From positions 4,322,609 to 4,342,324 of the forward strand of contig CP070771.1 of NCBI GenBank assembly GCA_020345785.1: a stretch of 19,716 nucleotides of DNA, read 5' to 3'. The notes below the pieces were generated by a model. The model worked only from the letters and a program-made list of their open reading frames with translations, ran no database searches and was not told the DNA's origin. Below are positions 7,550 to 14,060 of this stretch, one piece after another (the stretch's first letter is position 1; each line of letters opens with the position of its first letter). Made by a program: the position numbers and the translations under genes. The DNA comes from Desulfobacterales bacterium (GTDB taxonomy: Bacteria; Desulfobacterota; Desulfobacteria; Desulfobacterales; JAFDCJ01).

Positions 7550-8320
7550 TTATTTCTTTTGTTTTGCCTCCAGGAACAGCTTTATGATTGCTTTGTGCTC
7601 CGGTGTCTGCAGGGCAATCGACTGGTGGGCTGCCTCCCAGTCAAGGACCTCCTTGAGGGACAGGTCAAAACTTTTTTCGAGTCCCTCCTTGATCAGTCTC
7701 AGGGCAAGGGGCGGTTTTTGAGACAAGGTGGCGGCCAGGATTTCGACTTCCTTTTCGAGTGCTTCTTCCGGAACGGATTTGTATACGAGACCGATAGCGG
7801 CAGCTTTTTTGCCGTCGATTTCGTTTCCGAGCATGGCCAATTCCCTGGCTTTGGCAAGGCCGACCAGCCGGGGCAGAAAATAGTGACCACCGTAATCCAT
7901 GATTGCTCCGATGTTTATGAAGATCTCGCAAAACCTTGCGTTTTCCGCTGCTATGACAAAATCCCCGGCCAGAGCCAGATTCGCGCCACCGCCAACTGCC
8001 ACGCCCTTTAACATGGTTATTACCGGTTGCGGCATTTCACGCAAGGTCCGAACAATTTGCCCGACGCCCTTCATGGCAGTCAGCCACTCGTGGGATGAAA
8101 TATTTTCATTGAAAAGATTAATATCCGCCCCCGAGCAAAAATGATCCCCGGCGCCTTTCATAATCACGATCTTGACCCCGTCATCACGTGCGATTTCCTT
8201 TACGGCGTCGTGCAGTTGCAGAATCATTTCCTTGCTCATGGCGTTCATCACTTCGGGGCGGTTTAAAATAATGGACGCTATTTTATCCTTTTTTTCGACA
8301 ATCAGATGCTTTGAGGTCAT
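7550..8320 (-). CDS. Enoyl-CoA hydratase/isomerase (crotonase) family protein
   Basis: This 256-residue protein has an ATG start and a strong Shine-Dalgarno (AAGGAG, 8 nt). The crotonase fold is shown by the two oxyanion-hole segments FCSGADINLF (61-70) and KGVAVGGGANLALAGD (105-120), and by FLPRLVG (148-154). The two catalytic glutamates of classical enoyl-CoA hydratase are absent: Asn114 stands where GGGCEL has Glu, and Phe134 at the second position. An aspartate (Asp142 in AIMDYGG) lies where PaaG-type isomerases and related crotonases carry a functional Asp. An isomerase, hydrolase or other CoA-ester reaction is therefore as likely as hydration. It is the most upstream gene of the acyl-CoA cluster and diverges from the leucine dehydrogenase gene across 673 bp. 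Confidence 0.9.
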   Translation of the reverse strand: MTSKHLIVEKKDKIASIILNRPEVMNAMSKEMILQLHDAVKEIARDDGVKIVIMKGAGDHFCSGADINLFNENISSHEWLTAMKGVGQIVRTLREMPQPVITMLKGVAVGGGANLALAGDFVIAAENARFCEIFINIGAIMDYGGHYFLPRLVGLAKARELAMLGNEIDGKKAAAIGLVYKSVPEEALEKEVEILAATLSQKPPLALRLIKEGLEKSFDLSLKEVLDWEAAHQSIALQTPEHKAIIKLFLEAKQKK

Positions 8321-8479
8321 GCGTGTTTCTCCTTGAGACAGATGAGCTAAATCATTATTAAGTTTCGCCTCTCTCCGAGCTATGGGCTCTCCGAGTTGGA
8401 AGCCGTCAAATTCAATTTAAAAAGCACGGAGCGAAGAGACAACCACAAATATTCAATTTGCAATTTTCAATATTCAATT

Positions 8480-8496
8480 CTCCGCCCAAGGCGGAG
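8480..8496. repeat. GC-rich hairpin in the divergent intergenic region
   Basis: CTCCGCC and GGCGGAG flank the loop CAA, a perfect 7-bp stem. It follows a block of TATTCAATTTGCAATTTTC words (8449-8479). There is no T-run on either side, so it is unlikely to be an intrinsic terminator. Confidence 0.5.
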
Positions 8497-8501
8497 CCAG
8501 G

Positions 8502-8518
8502 TTAGTAAAATTTACCAA
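8502..8518. promoter_or_regulatory. Operator-like palindrome 1
   Basis: TTAGTAAA-A-TTTACCAA is an 8+8 bp palindrome with one mismatch, preceded by AGG. The string AGGTTAGTAAA is repeated exactly at 8687-8698 in a second imperfect palindrome. The pair lies between the divergent crotonase and leucine dehydrogenase genes, where a regulator such as the nearby TetR protein could bind. Function is inferred. Confidence 0.4.
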
Positions 8519-8687
8519 TTATACACAGCGTTACAATTAATTCTGTATTTGCCTTTTTATGGTGGACTTTATTAGCTCTACCGAAGAGTGCCAAACATGC
8601 ACTTTGTATGTTTATATACGATGACTTATGTCGTTTTTTAATGAAGAAAAATAACTCTTGATATTTCATTTTTTGTGGATCAATTTA

Positions 8688-8708
8688 GGTTAGTAAATAT
8701 CACTAATC
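8688..8708. promoter_or_regulatory. Operator-like palindrome 2
   Basis: GGTTAGTA-AATAT-CACTAATC is an imperfect palindrome with 6 of 8 positions paired. It shares AGGTTAGTAAA with the site at 8499-8509 and lies about 20 bp upstream of a possible promoter for the rightward gene. Confidence 0.35.
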
Positions 8709-8728
8709 TAAATCATGTCAATAAAATT

Positions 8729-8758
8729 TTGCTATTAAGAATGATCCTATCATATGAA
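8729..8758 (+). promoter_or_regulatory. Possible sigma-70-type promoter for the leucine dehydrogenase gene
   Basis: TTGCTA (8729-8734) and TATGAA (8753-8758) are separated by 18 bp and lie in AT-rich DNA just downstream of operator-like palindrome 2. If used, transcripts would carry a leader of about 230 nt. The match to consensus is moderate. Confidence 0.3.
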
Positions 8759-8891
8759 TATATTTGACCCGCTTCGGCTTAATGATATATAAAGAACCAA
8801 ATGACATAATGATTTTATGATTTTTCCCATCTGAAACGCACATTCATTTCCTAAAGCGGACCCGGCCTTACTTCGTATCCAGCATCCTTCT

Positions 8892-8932
8892 GTTGCCCCG
8901 CAACGACGTTTGTCAGGCTTTCTGATTTTTTT
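8892..8932 (+). promoter_or_regulatory. Leader with two hairpins and a T-run (possible attenuator)
   Basis: In the stretch before the dehydrogenase gene, GTTGC-CCC-GCAAC (8892-8904) is followed by TCAG-GCTTT-CTGA (8913-8925) and seven T residues (8926-8932). The second stem is only 4 bp, so termination would be weak. It matches no riboswitch that I recognise. Confidence 0.25.
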
Positions 8933-8993
8933 AATACAGCATGTGTTTTGATGGGGACAGACAGGATGAAACCCCAGTAAAGGAGGTGAGAGG

Positions 8994-10049
8994 ATGATGG
9001 AGAATTTGATAAGAGATTGGAACGGTGAAACCGTCATCACCCGCTATGACCGCCCCTCCGGTGCCTGGATCTTCATTGCGATCTATTCGACCCACCTTGG
9101 TCCTGCGGGGGGCGGAACACGCATGAAGACCTATCCTGATGCTGCATCAGCTTTGAGGGACGCGCAGCGGCTGGCTGAGGGGATGACTTACAAATTGGCG
9201 TTATCCGGTATGAACTTTGGCGGAGGAAAGGCCGTTATCGCAGCCCCTGAAGATCTTGCTCCGGATTCGCGTCCGGATCTTCTCCGCCGCTATGGCAAGC
9301 TGATCCGGCAACTCGGCGGATTGTTTTATACCGGTCCGGACATCGGCACCTCAGCCACGGATATGAACTTAATTGCTGAAGCTGGCGCACCCTATGTATT
9401 CGGCCGCACAGCGTCTGCCGGCGGGGCCGGATCATCCGGACCGGCCACGGCCTTGGGCGTATTTGCCGGCATGCAGGTTGCCAGTGAATTGATTTTTGGC
9501 GCGAGATCACTTAAGGATCGCCGGGTTTTAGTTCAGGGCGCGGGCAGTGTCGGGGGCGCGCTGATTGATTACTTGCAATCAGCCGGTGCCGAAGTGATAT
9601 TCAGCGATGTGGAAGAGGGAGCCGTCTGCCGCTTTCGAGATGGACTCGGGCTGCAATGTGTTCCCGCCGAGGAAGTATATCACTTAGATTGTGACATTTT
9701 TGCACCGTGCGCCGGGGGGCAAGTTCTCAATGCCCAAACGATTTCCCAACTAAAATGCCGCGTGGTGGCCGGAAGCGCCAACAACCAGCTGGCGGAGCCG
9801 GAAGATGCTCAACGCCTCAAGGAAAGAGGTATTCTCTATGCACCGGACTATGTGATTAATTTCGGCGGCGCCATGTTTCTGGTCGGCATGGAAACCCAGG
9901 GATGGACGCGAAAGAAAGCGGAAAAAATGCTGACCGACGGCGTTCAGGACGCGCTGTCTCAGATTTTTGAATTGGCGCTGACCCGGGACATCACGACGGA
10001 GTCTGCTGCCCGCCAGGTCGCGGAACAACGTTTGTCCCGTAATTCCTAG
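8994..10049 (+). CDS. Glu/Leu/Phe/Val dehydrogenase (leucine or valine dehydrogenase type)
   Basis: This NAD(P)-dependent oxidative deaminase of 351 residues should convert a branched-chain amino acid to its 2-oxo acid and ammonium. There are two adjacent ATGs at 8994 and 8997; AGGAGG at 8981-8986 fits either (7 or 10 nt). The N-terminal domain has PAGGGTRMKTY (38-48), then GMTYKLALSGMNFGGGKAVI (63-82) with the two lysines at 67 and 79 that bind substrate and drive catalysis in this family. TGPDIGT (113-119) carries the catalytic aspartate. The Rossmann motif is QGAGSVGG (181-188), with Asp205 ending the second strand, which favours NAD. It is the only rightward gene in the window and diverges from the acyl-CoA cluster, consistent with amino-acid carbon feeding that pathway. 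Leucine versus valine preference cannot be read from the sequence. Confidence 0.93.
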   Translation: MMENLIRDWNGETVITRYDRPSGAWIFIAIYSTHLGPAGGGTRMKTYPDAASALRDAQRLAEGMTYKLALSGMNFGGGKAVIAAPEDLAPDSRPDLLRRYGKLIRQLGGLFYTGPDIGTSATDMNLIAEAGAPYVFGRTASAGGAGSSGPATALGVFAGMQVASELIFGARSLKDRRVLVQGAGSVGGALIDYLQSAGAEVIFSDVEEGAVCRFRDGLGLQCVPAEEVYHLDCDIFAPCAGGQVLNAQTISQLKCRVVAGSANNQLAEPEDAQRLKERGILYAPDYVINFGGAMFLVGMETQGWTRKKAEKMLTDGVQDALSQIFELALTRDITTESAARQVAEQRLSRNS

Positions 10050-10085
10050 CCGATATTGATCCGGCGTCCCTGGATCGGTCTGTCG

Positions 10086-10631
10086 CTAAGGCAATGGTGA
10101 ATTGTTCGGCCGGTTGTCAGCTAATATAGCGGGCAACAATTGAGGTTTAACTGCCGATTGTAATGACGGTAAAGGCTTCTTAAATGGTCTTTCAATCATG
10201 ATACGGTTGTGATCTGAGAAACGGGCGTGAACTTTGCGACGAAAGCGGCTGCAGGGAGGTTTCGAGCCGAAAAATAAAAGATGCGTATGACAGCGGCAGC
10301 CGGAGGAACCAAACCCCGGCAGCGCAGCGGATGCACCTCTGGTCTGTTCAAGTGTTTCAGCCCACTGGTGCTCCCGATGAACGCGATCATGGGTATACCA
10401 GATTTCAGTTAGGTTTAGGCAACCCTTTAAGTAGTCCATGTGCCAGTGAGGTCGGGTAAAATTATTAAGGTGATGGTTTATGCGCGCTCTCAAACCTCCC
10501 GGGCCGAAGGCGCTGCCGATATAAACATAAAAGCCGGGTTTGAGGAAAAGGGTGCCGAGTTTCCCAATATTGACAGCCTTTTCCATCGAAGCGCAAAAGA
10601 CCAGCGCATATGTGCCGGGTAGAGAATGCAT
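10086..10631 (-). CDS. DUF123 / GIY-YIG-like (Uri) domain protein
   Basis: The family is recognised from TYALVF near the N-terminus, KPGFYVYIGSA, GPGGLRARINHH, HWHMDYL, a WAETLE segment and PGFGSSGCRCHTHLLFF. This is the DUF123 set, a GIY-YIG nuclease-like domain found alone or fused to endonuclease III in archaea and bacteria. The ATG at 10631 gives 181 residues and starts just before the domain. An earlier GTG at 10688 would begin inside a repeat (10686-10713) and is rejected. The usual aspartate in GSSDCRC is glycine here. About 35 C-terminal residues after the domain are proline- and lysine-rich and look non-conserved, perhaps run-on past an ancestral stop. A role in DNA repair or nucleic-acid cleavage is only inferred from the fold. 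It converges with the leucine dehydrogenase gene, 36 bp away. Confidence 0.8.
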   Translation of the reverse strand: MHSLPGTYALVFCASMEKAVNIGKLGTLFLKPGFYVYIGSAFGPGGLRARINHHLNNFTRPHWHMDYLKGCLNLTEIWYTHDRVHREHQWAETLEQTRGASAALPGFGSSGCRCHTHLLFFGSKPPCSRFRRKVHARFSDHNRIMIERPFKKPLPSLQSAVKPQLLPAILADNRPNNSPLP

Positions 10632-10685
10632 ACTAGCTGGGTAATGATCATTTAGAATTTTTAATTGAAATTTAAATGCCTTTTT

Positions 10686-10713
10686 CACCGCAGAGCCGCA
10701 GAGAGCGCAGAGG
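10686..10713. repeat. Intergenic word repeat (CGCAGAG family)
   Basis: Three variants of CGCAGAG run in tandem (CCGCAGAG, CCGCAGAG, GCGCAGAG). This word is known as a common intergenic repeat in several bacterial phyla. The surrounding 10632-10908 stretch holds no gene that I can support. Confidence 0.6.
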
Positions 10714-10908
10714 ATAGTTGTTTTATATTTGCCATTGAGAGGACGGCAAACATAAAGGTCAATCGACTCATATGGTTGTTAAATTATCTCCATGGGGCGG
10801 AAGCTATTTTTTTAGGTTCCTTTGGAAACCATGAAAAAATCCCGTCCATCCTGCTTGCCAGGGCGAAGCTTTAAGCGAAGACTGGTTAATCCTGTCAGAA
10901 AATTCTAT

Positions 10909-11706
10909 TTAAACAGAATCCATTCCTTCGCGAAATTCGAGGCCTCCATAGAGCCTGGCAGTATTTGCGGTGACTGCCTCAATCACTTCCTCTTCACTGA
11001 CATTTTTTAATTCTGCGATAGCTTTAACGGAAACTGTGATATTGGCCGGCTCGTTGCGCTCATTTGGATCGGGCCCCAGTACGGGACTGTCGGTTTCGGC
11101 CAGGATACACGAGAGGGGCAGGTTTTTGACGAGCTTTTGTTTCTGCCGGGAACGCACCACCGAGGGCGGTACGGAAAAAAAGTACCCGGCTTCAACCGCC
11201 GGCAGGGCGGCCGACGCCTTGCCGTCAAAAGCATGCATCTGAACCCGGTCGGCACTGCATTCGAGCAGCAAAGCAACCGCATGCCTGCCCGCCGATCGCG
11301 AATGGACGTTGAGCGGCAGATCCAGCTCTTTGGACAGCGTGATAAAACCTTTAAAGATATCTCTTTGAATTTCCCTTTCGGCGTCTTCTTTTACGACCCA
11401 GAAGTCAAGCCCGACTTCGCCGATGGCAAACAGCCTGGAACGCTCGCTGCGGATGAAGGCGTGCATCTCATCAGCTCGGGCCGGGTCCAGGATGGTCGGA
11501 TAGAGCCCGGCCGCCGGCTTGAGTAGGGAGTGCTCGGCGGCCAGTTCAATATTTTTGCGCGCATCAGAAATATTCTCCCCGACGGCGATCACTGCCCCAA
11601 CACCCGCTGCCGCGGCACTTCGCAGCACCTCGGCCCGATCCGCATCAAACGCAGGATCGCAGATGTGCGCGTGGGTGTCGACCATTTTGTGTTCTGGCGA
11701 GATCAT
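10909..11706 (-). CDS. TatD-family metal-dependent hydrolase
   Basis: This is an amidohydrolase-fold protein of about 265 residues. Family metal ligands are visible in order: DTHAHI (His-x-His) at the N-terminus; GEVGLDFW with the bridging Glu; NVHSRSAG and MHAFDG with one His each; and ETDSPVLGPD with the Asp. TatD proteins are usually 3'-5' DNases or quality-control nucleases in the cytoplasm, but some archaeal-type members act on other substrates. Start choice is uncertain: ATG at 11706 (7 residues before the DTHAHI Met) or ATG at 11685 right at the motif. Neither has a good Shine-Dalgarno. An in-frame extension to 11769 runs into repeat DNA and is not favoured. It stands alone between repeat-rich gaps. 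Confidence 0.88.
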   Translation of the reverse strand: MISPEHKMVDTHAHICDPAFDADRAEVLRSAAAAGVGAVIAVGENISDARKNIELAAEHSLLKPAAGLYPTILDPARADEMHAFIRSERSRLFAIGEVGLDFWVVKEDAEREIQRDIFKGFITLSKELDLPLNVHSRSAGRHAVALLLECSADRVQMHAFDGKASAALPAVEAGYFFSVPPSVVRSRQKQKLVKNLPLSCILAETDSPVLGPDPNERNEPANITVSVKAIAELKNVSEEEVIEAVTANTARLYGGLEFREGMDSV

Positions 11707-11876
11707 AAGGAATAAGATTTCAGGTGTCAGCAGGAGATCTAAATCGATAGGCTCAAGGAAAAAGCTCAAAGCGAACTATCTCAAAGCTGAAAGCTTAAAG
11801 TCCAAGGGAAGAAAATCATACGGCTTTCACTAAACACCGACCTTTTTATTCTATACCCAGTTTTTTATTTTTCACG

Positions 11877-11910
11877 CTTAGCTCTATGCGCTTTGCCCTA
11901 TGCTACTTTC
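11877..11910. repeat. Intergenic word repeat (GCATAGGGC family, inverted relative to 4255-4325)
   Basis: Words such as TTAGCTCTATGCGC and TTTGCCCTATGC are complements of the block at 4255-4325. They touch the 3' end of the cupin gene. The rest of 11707-11876 holds CAGGTGTCAG and AAGCTCAAAGC-type words and no gene. Confidence 0.5.
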
Positions 11911-12181
11911 CAAACACGTAGTGCTTCCTGACGTCCTTGCGAATTTTCCAGGTGCAGGACATGCCCTTGGGAAACGTCACCAGATCGCCTTTACCGATTT
12001 TTACCGGTTCACCATCTTCCGGTGTTACAATCACATCACCTTCCAGAAAGTAGCAGGTTTCGGATTCATCATAGGACCAGGGAAATTCAGATGCCTCCTT
12101 GGTCCAGATCGGCCAGTCCGGCACACCCAATTCTTTTAATTTTTCCGGACCTGGCTTTTTTACTACCTTTATTGGTTCCAC
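11903..12181 (-). CDS. Small cupin domain protein (DUF861/cupin_3 type)
   Basis: This 92-residue protein starts at a GTG with an excellent Shine-Dalgarno (AGGAGG, 7 nt), which decides the start. A single beta-barrel cupin fold is suggested by WPIWTKEASEFPWSYDESE, CYFLEGDVIVTP, GKGDLVTFPKGMSCTW and a final YVF strand. The histidines that bind metal in classical cupin motif 1 are missing (ETCYFLEGD), as is normal for the DUF861 group related to ureidoglycine aminohydrolase and to small cupins of unknown role. It therefore probably binds no metal through the standard site. It is preceded by two hairpins at 12204-12237 and by the nitroreductase gene 145 bp upstream on the same strand. Function is unknown. 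Confidence 0.85.
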   Translation of the reverse strand: MEPIKVVKKPGPEKLKELGVPDWPIWTKEASEFPWSYDESETCYFLEGDVIVTPEDGEPVKIGKGDLVTFPKGMSCTWKIRKDVRKHYVFGK

Positions 12182-12203
12182 GGATAATCCTCCTGATTTT
12201 TAC

Positions 12204-12237
12204 GGGTCGGAAGTGTGAGCGACCCAGTTCGGTGAAC
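12204..12237 (-). promoter_or_regulatory. Two adjacent hairpins in the cupin gene leader
   Basis: On the minus strand GTTC-ACC-GAAC (12237-12227) is followed by GGGTCG-10 nt-CGACCC (12225-12204), both perfect stems. They end about 11 nt before the AGGAGG of the cupin gene and could shape its leader RNA. No known riboswitch class is recognised. Confidence 0.35.
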
Positions 12238-12244
12238 GGAATAC

Positions 12245-12330
12245 AAGCTGGTTTGTTGATTAAAAATCAGAGTTGATTAAGCTGCCCCCCGCTAGGACGT
12301 TCAACCAGTAAAATCAATCGACATCATCAA
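12245..12330. repeat. Short inverted-repeat block, GTTGATTAAG word family
   Basis: TTTGTTGATTAAAAATC and AGTTGATTAAG (12252-12279) face the complementary words GTTCAACCAG, AATCAATCG and CATCAACCTG (12299-12334). The block runs up to the 3' end of the nitroreductase gene. Confidence 0.5.
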
Positions 12331-12923
12331 CCTGATAGCGGAAATTTATTTGTAGCGACTTCCGACGGCGGTTTCCGGGTATTGGGAGATTCCATGGCGC
12401 GCAAATCTTCAGGCAGATCATCAGCCGCTTCATCTTTGCGTCCCACCGCAATGGCGGCCATCACATGATAATCGTCTTTAGAGACCCCCAGTATCTCATA
12501 GGCTTTTTCCTGGTTGAAGCCGGCCATGGCATGGGCATAAAGTCCCAATCTGCGTGCCTGTAAGGCCAACGCCATCCAGGCGGCACCCGCATCGTAGGGT
12601 GCGTGGCGATTCTCTCGGCCGCCTTGCTGAAACTTTTTTCTTGCCAGGACAAACATCAACAGTGGGCATTTGCCGGCCCACCTCTGATTTTTAGGCACCA
12701 GGGCCGAGACCAATTTATCGCGCTGCGCGGGCTCGGTGGCGTAAACGAAAAGCCAGGGTTGTTCATTAAAGCAGGACGGCGCCCAGCGGGCAGCTTCAAA
12801 CAGGGAATTTATCTGGTGCTCCGGTAAGGGATCGGACAAAAATGCTCGCGGCGACCAGCGGTCGGTGAACATGCTGTCGACCTCGCATTCAGGGGTTCTG
12901 GTGTTCGGTGTTTTGCCTGCCAT
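12327..12923 (-). CDS. Nitroreductase-family FMN oxidoreductase
   Basis: The ATG at 12923 has a good Shine-Dalgarno (AAGGAG, about 6 nt) and gives 198 residues, in the normal family range. An ATG 11 codons upstream has no such site. FMN-binding signatures are visible: RWSPRAF near the N-terminus, APSCFNEQPWLFV, DAGAAWMALALQARRLGLYA and the C-terminal AIAVGRKDE. Members reduce nitro groups, quinones or flavins with NAD(P)H, and some act as dehalogenases; the physiological substrate is not predictable here. It lies upstream of the small cupin gene on the same strand, 145 bp apart, so co-transcription is possible. Confidence 0.9.
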   Translation of the reverse strand: MAGKTPNTRTPECEVDSMFTDRWSPRAFLSDPLPEHQINSLFEAARWAPSCFNEQPWLFVYATEPAQRDKLVSALVPKNQRWAGKCPLLMFVLARKKFQQGGRENRHAPYDAGAAWMALALQARRLGLYAHAMAGFNQEKAYEILGVSKDDYHVMAAIAVGRKDEAADDLPEDLRAMESPNTRKPPSEVATNKFPLSG

Positions 12924-12949
12924 GTCATCTCCTTCTATAGCTTTAGTAT

Positions 12950-12985
12950 GGGACACGGATGAACACAGATTAAATGGATAATATG
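12950..12985. repeat. Intergenic word repeat (GACACGGATNAACACAGAT family)
   Basis: GGGACACGGATGAACACAGAT begins at 12951. A relative (GGACACGGATCTTCACAGAT) lies at 15712-15731. This is another widely dispersed intergenic word type. It sits just upstream of the nitroreductase gene. Confidence 0.5.
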
Positions 12986-13000
12986 CAAATTGCTACGTGA

Positions 13001-13052
13001 AGGATTAAGAAATTAAGAAAAATATCTTATCGGATATTAATTTCTCAATCCT
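13001..13052. repeat. Long hairpin overlapping the 3' end of the glutamate cyclase gene
   Basis: AGGATTAAGAAATTA (13001-13015) pairs with TAATTTCTCAATCCT (13038-13052) with one mismatch in 15. An inner ATATC/GATAT stem closes a 6-nt loop (TTATCG). The right arm contains the stop codon (13037-13039) and last codons of the cyclase gene. It may protect or end the transcript; there is no proper T-run. Confidence 0.55.
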
Positions 13053-13927
13053 TTAATATATTCAGGTACCTGTGTTGATCGGCGTAAATCTTGGTCCTTT
13101 TTATTAAAAACCAGCTCGCGCAATTGCTGGATGATGGACTTGCTGACCTCAATCGGGAATCCGTCTTCGCCGGCTTCTTTCAGGTTCGTAACCCCGTCGA
13201 CACATCCATTGGCAAATAAATAAATCGCAATGGATTGGGGATCGACCAGTTCAAATAGGTCACGGTCCAAAAGATCACATAGCACGGCAATAACGCCATA
13301 CACCCCCCAGTTGGAAACTGATGCGATCACCAGCTCGTCACAGCCGGTAACAGAAGGAATAATATCCATATCTGCCAGAGCTTCGGCTACCTTGCCCATG
13401 CCGATTTCGTTTCCGCCATCTCCAAAAGCAATGCTGGGGCATTTGCTTTCCAGCAAAAAAAGATCGAATTTCGCCGTGGCGTCGGTAATATCCTTCCTGT
13501 GCATGTTATAATACCGTCCGTCGGCCGCCACCCCCGGCCGCTCGATGGACACTATCAACTTCGGGTCCAAATCCTTAAGAGCCTTTTTGATTGCCGGACG
13601 GCTCTCATCCCAGCCTGCCAAAGGCAGTTCATAGGTTAAAAAACCATTTGAGAGTATTTTAGATATCGGCGGGGCGCAGGCAAACACCGGCTCGTAGGCG
13701 AGATCAACCAGCACCCGATAAAGCGCGATCGCACCGATCGGGCCGTCGCTTTCAAAACTGCCGGAAACCGGGAATCCGGTTCCGATCACCACCACCCCTT
13801 TGTTGTCCAATATGAGTTGGGCGGCCCGCCGGCAATAACCGGGTTTCATTCTTTTCTGCAAACGATCCATTCCCCGATTACCGTGCTGCAGGATAATCTC
13901 CTCGATTTTTTCGGATAGGTTATTCAT
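13037..13927 (-). CDS. D-glutamate cyclase-like protein (DUF4392)
   Basis: This 296-residue protein matches the DUF4392 family, whose eukaryotic member DGLUCY converts D-glutamate to 5-oxo-D-proline. Recognisable segments are VVVIGTGFPVSGSFESDGP near residues 40-60, the SIERPGVAADGRYYNM stretch near the middle, and the diagnostic IAFGDGGNEIGMG. The ATG at 13927 is chosen because it overlaps the stop of the upstream THX gene (ATGAATAA). Translational coupling explains why no Shine-Dalgarno is visible. A GTG 27 codons further upstream would read through most of the THX gene in another frame and is not favoured. The enzyme role is known for the family and not shown for this protein. The last codons are part of a long hairpin. 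Confidence 0.87.
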   Translation of the reverse strand: MNNLSEKIEEIILQHGNRGMDRLQKRMKPGYCRRAAQLILDNKGVVVIGTGFPVSGSFESDGPIGAIALYRVLVDLAYEPVFACAPPISKILSNGFLTYELPLAGWDESRPAIKKALKDLDPKLIVSIERPGVAADGRYYNMHRKDITDATAKFDLFLLESKCPSIAFGDGGNEIGMGKVAEALADMDIIPSVTGCDELVIASVSNWGVYGVIAVLCDLLDRDLFELVDPQSIAIYLFANGCVDGVTNLKEAGEDGFPIEVSKSIIQQLRELVFNKKDQDLRRSTQVPEYIKGLRN

Positions 13928-14018
13928 TATTTTTCTTTTTCTTTTTTTTGGGCCGTTTAGTGCCATGGCTGCCACTAAAAATTTTGCCTCGTTTTGTGCG
14001 TTTGTCACCTTTTCCCAT
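13920..14018 (-). CDS. 30S ribosomal protein THX (32 residues)
   Basis: This tiny gene lies between the 140-residue hypothetical gene and the cyclase gene. Its product begins MGKGDKRTKRGKIFSG and ends in a run of six lysines followed by NNE. That matches ribosomal protein THX (bTHX), a small, very basic peptide that binds the head of the 30S subunit; Thermus THX begins MGKGDRRTRRGKIW. An AAGGAG at 14033-14028 lies 9 nt before the ATG at 14018. A nearer ATG at the end of the Shine-Dalgarno region opens only a six-codon frame. The stop codon overlaps the start of the cyclase gene by 8 nt. Its size puts it below most gene-calling limits. Identification rests on the motif and composition and is strong for such a short protein. 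Confidence 0.88.
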   Translation of the reverse strand: MGKGDKRTKRGKIFSGSHGTKRPKKKKKKNNE

Positions 14019-14060
14019 TCGCCATCTCTCCTTTCTACCCCAAGGGGCTTTAGTTATTTG

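Noticed and set aside
8580..8610. Sigma-54 promoter (TGGCAC on the minus strand near 8590)
   Set aside because: The -12 element TTGC is missing at the required spacing.
8750..9040. A 96-codon minus-strand frame upstream of the leucine dehydrogenase gene
   Set aside because: It overlaps the leader and start of the rightward gene and has no Shine-Dalgarno or similarity that I recognise.
10050..10085. Bidirectional terminator between the converging genes
   Set aside because: Only a 5-bp GATCC/GGATC pairing with no T-run on either strand is present.
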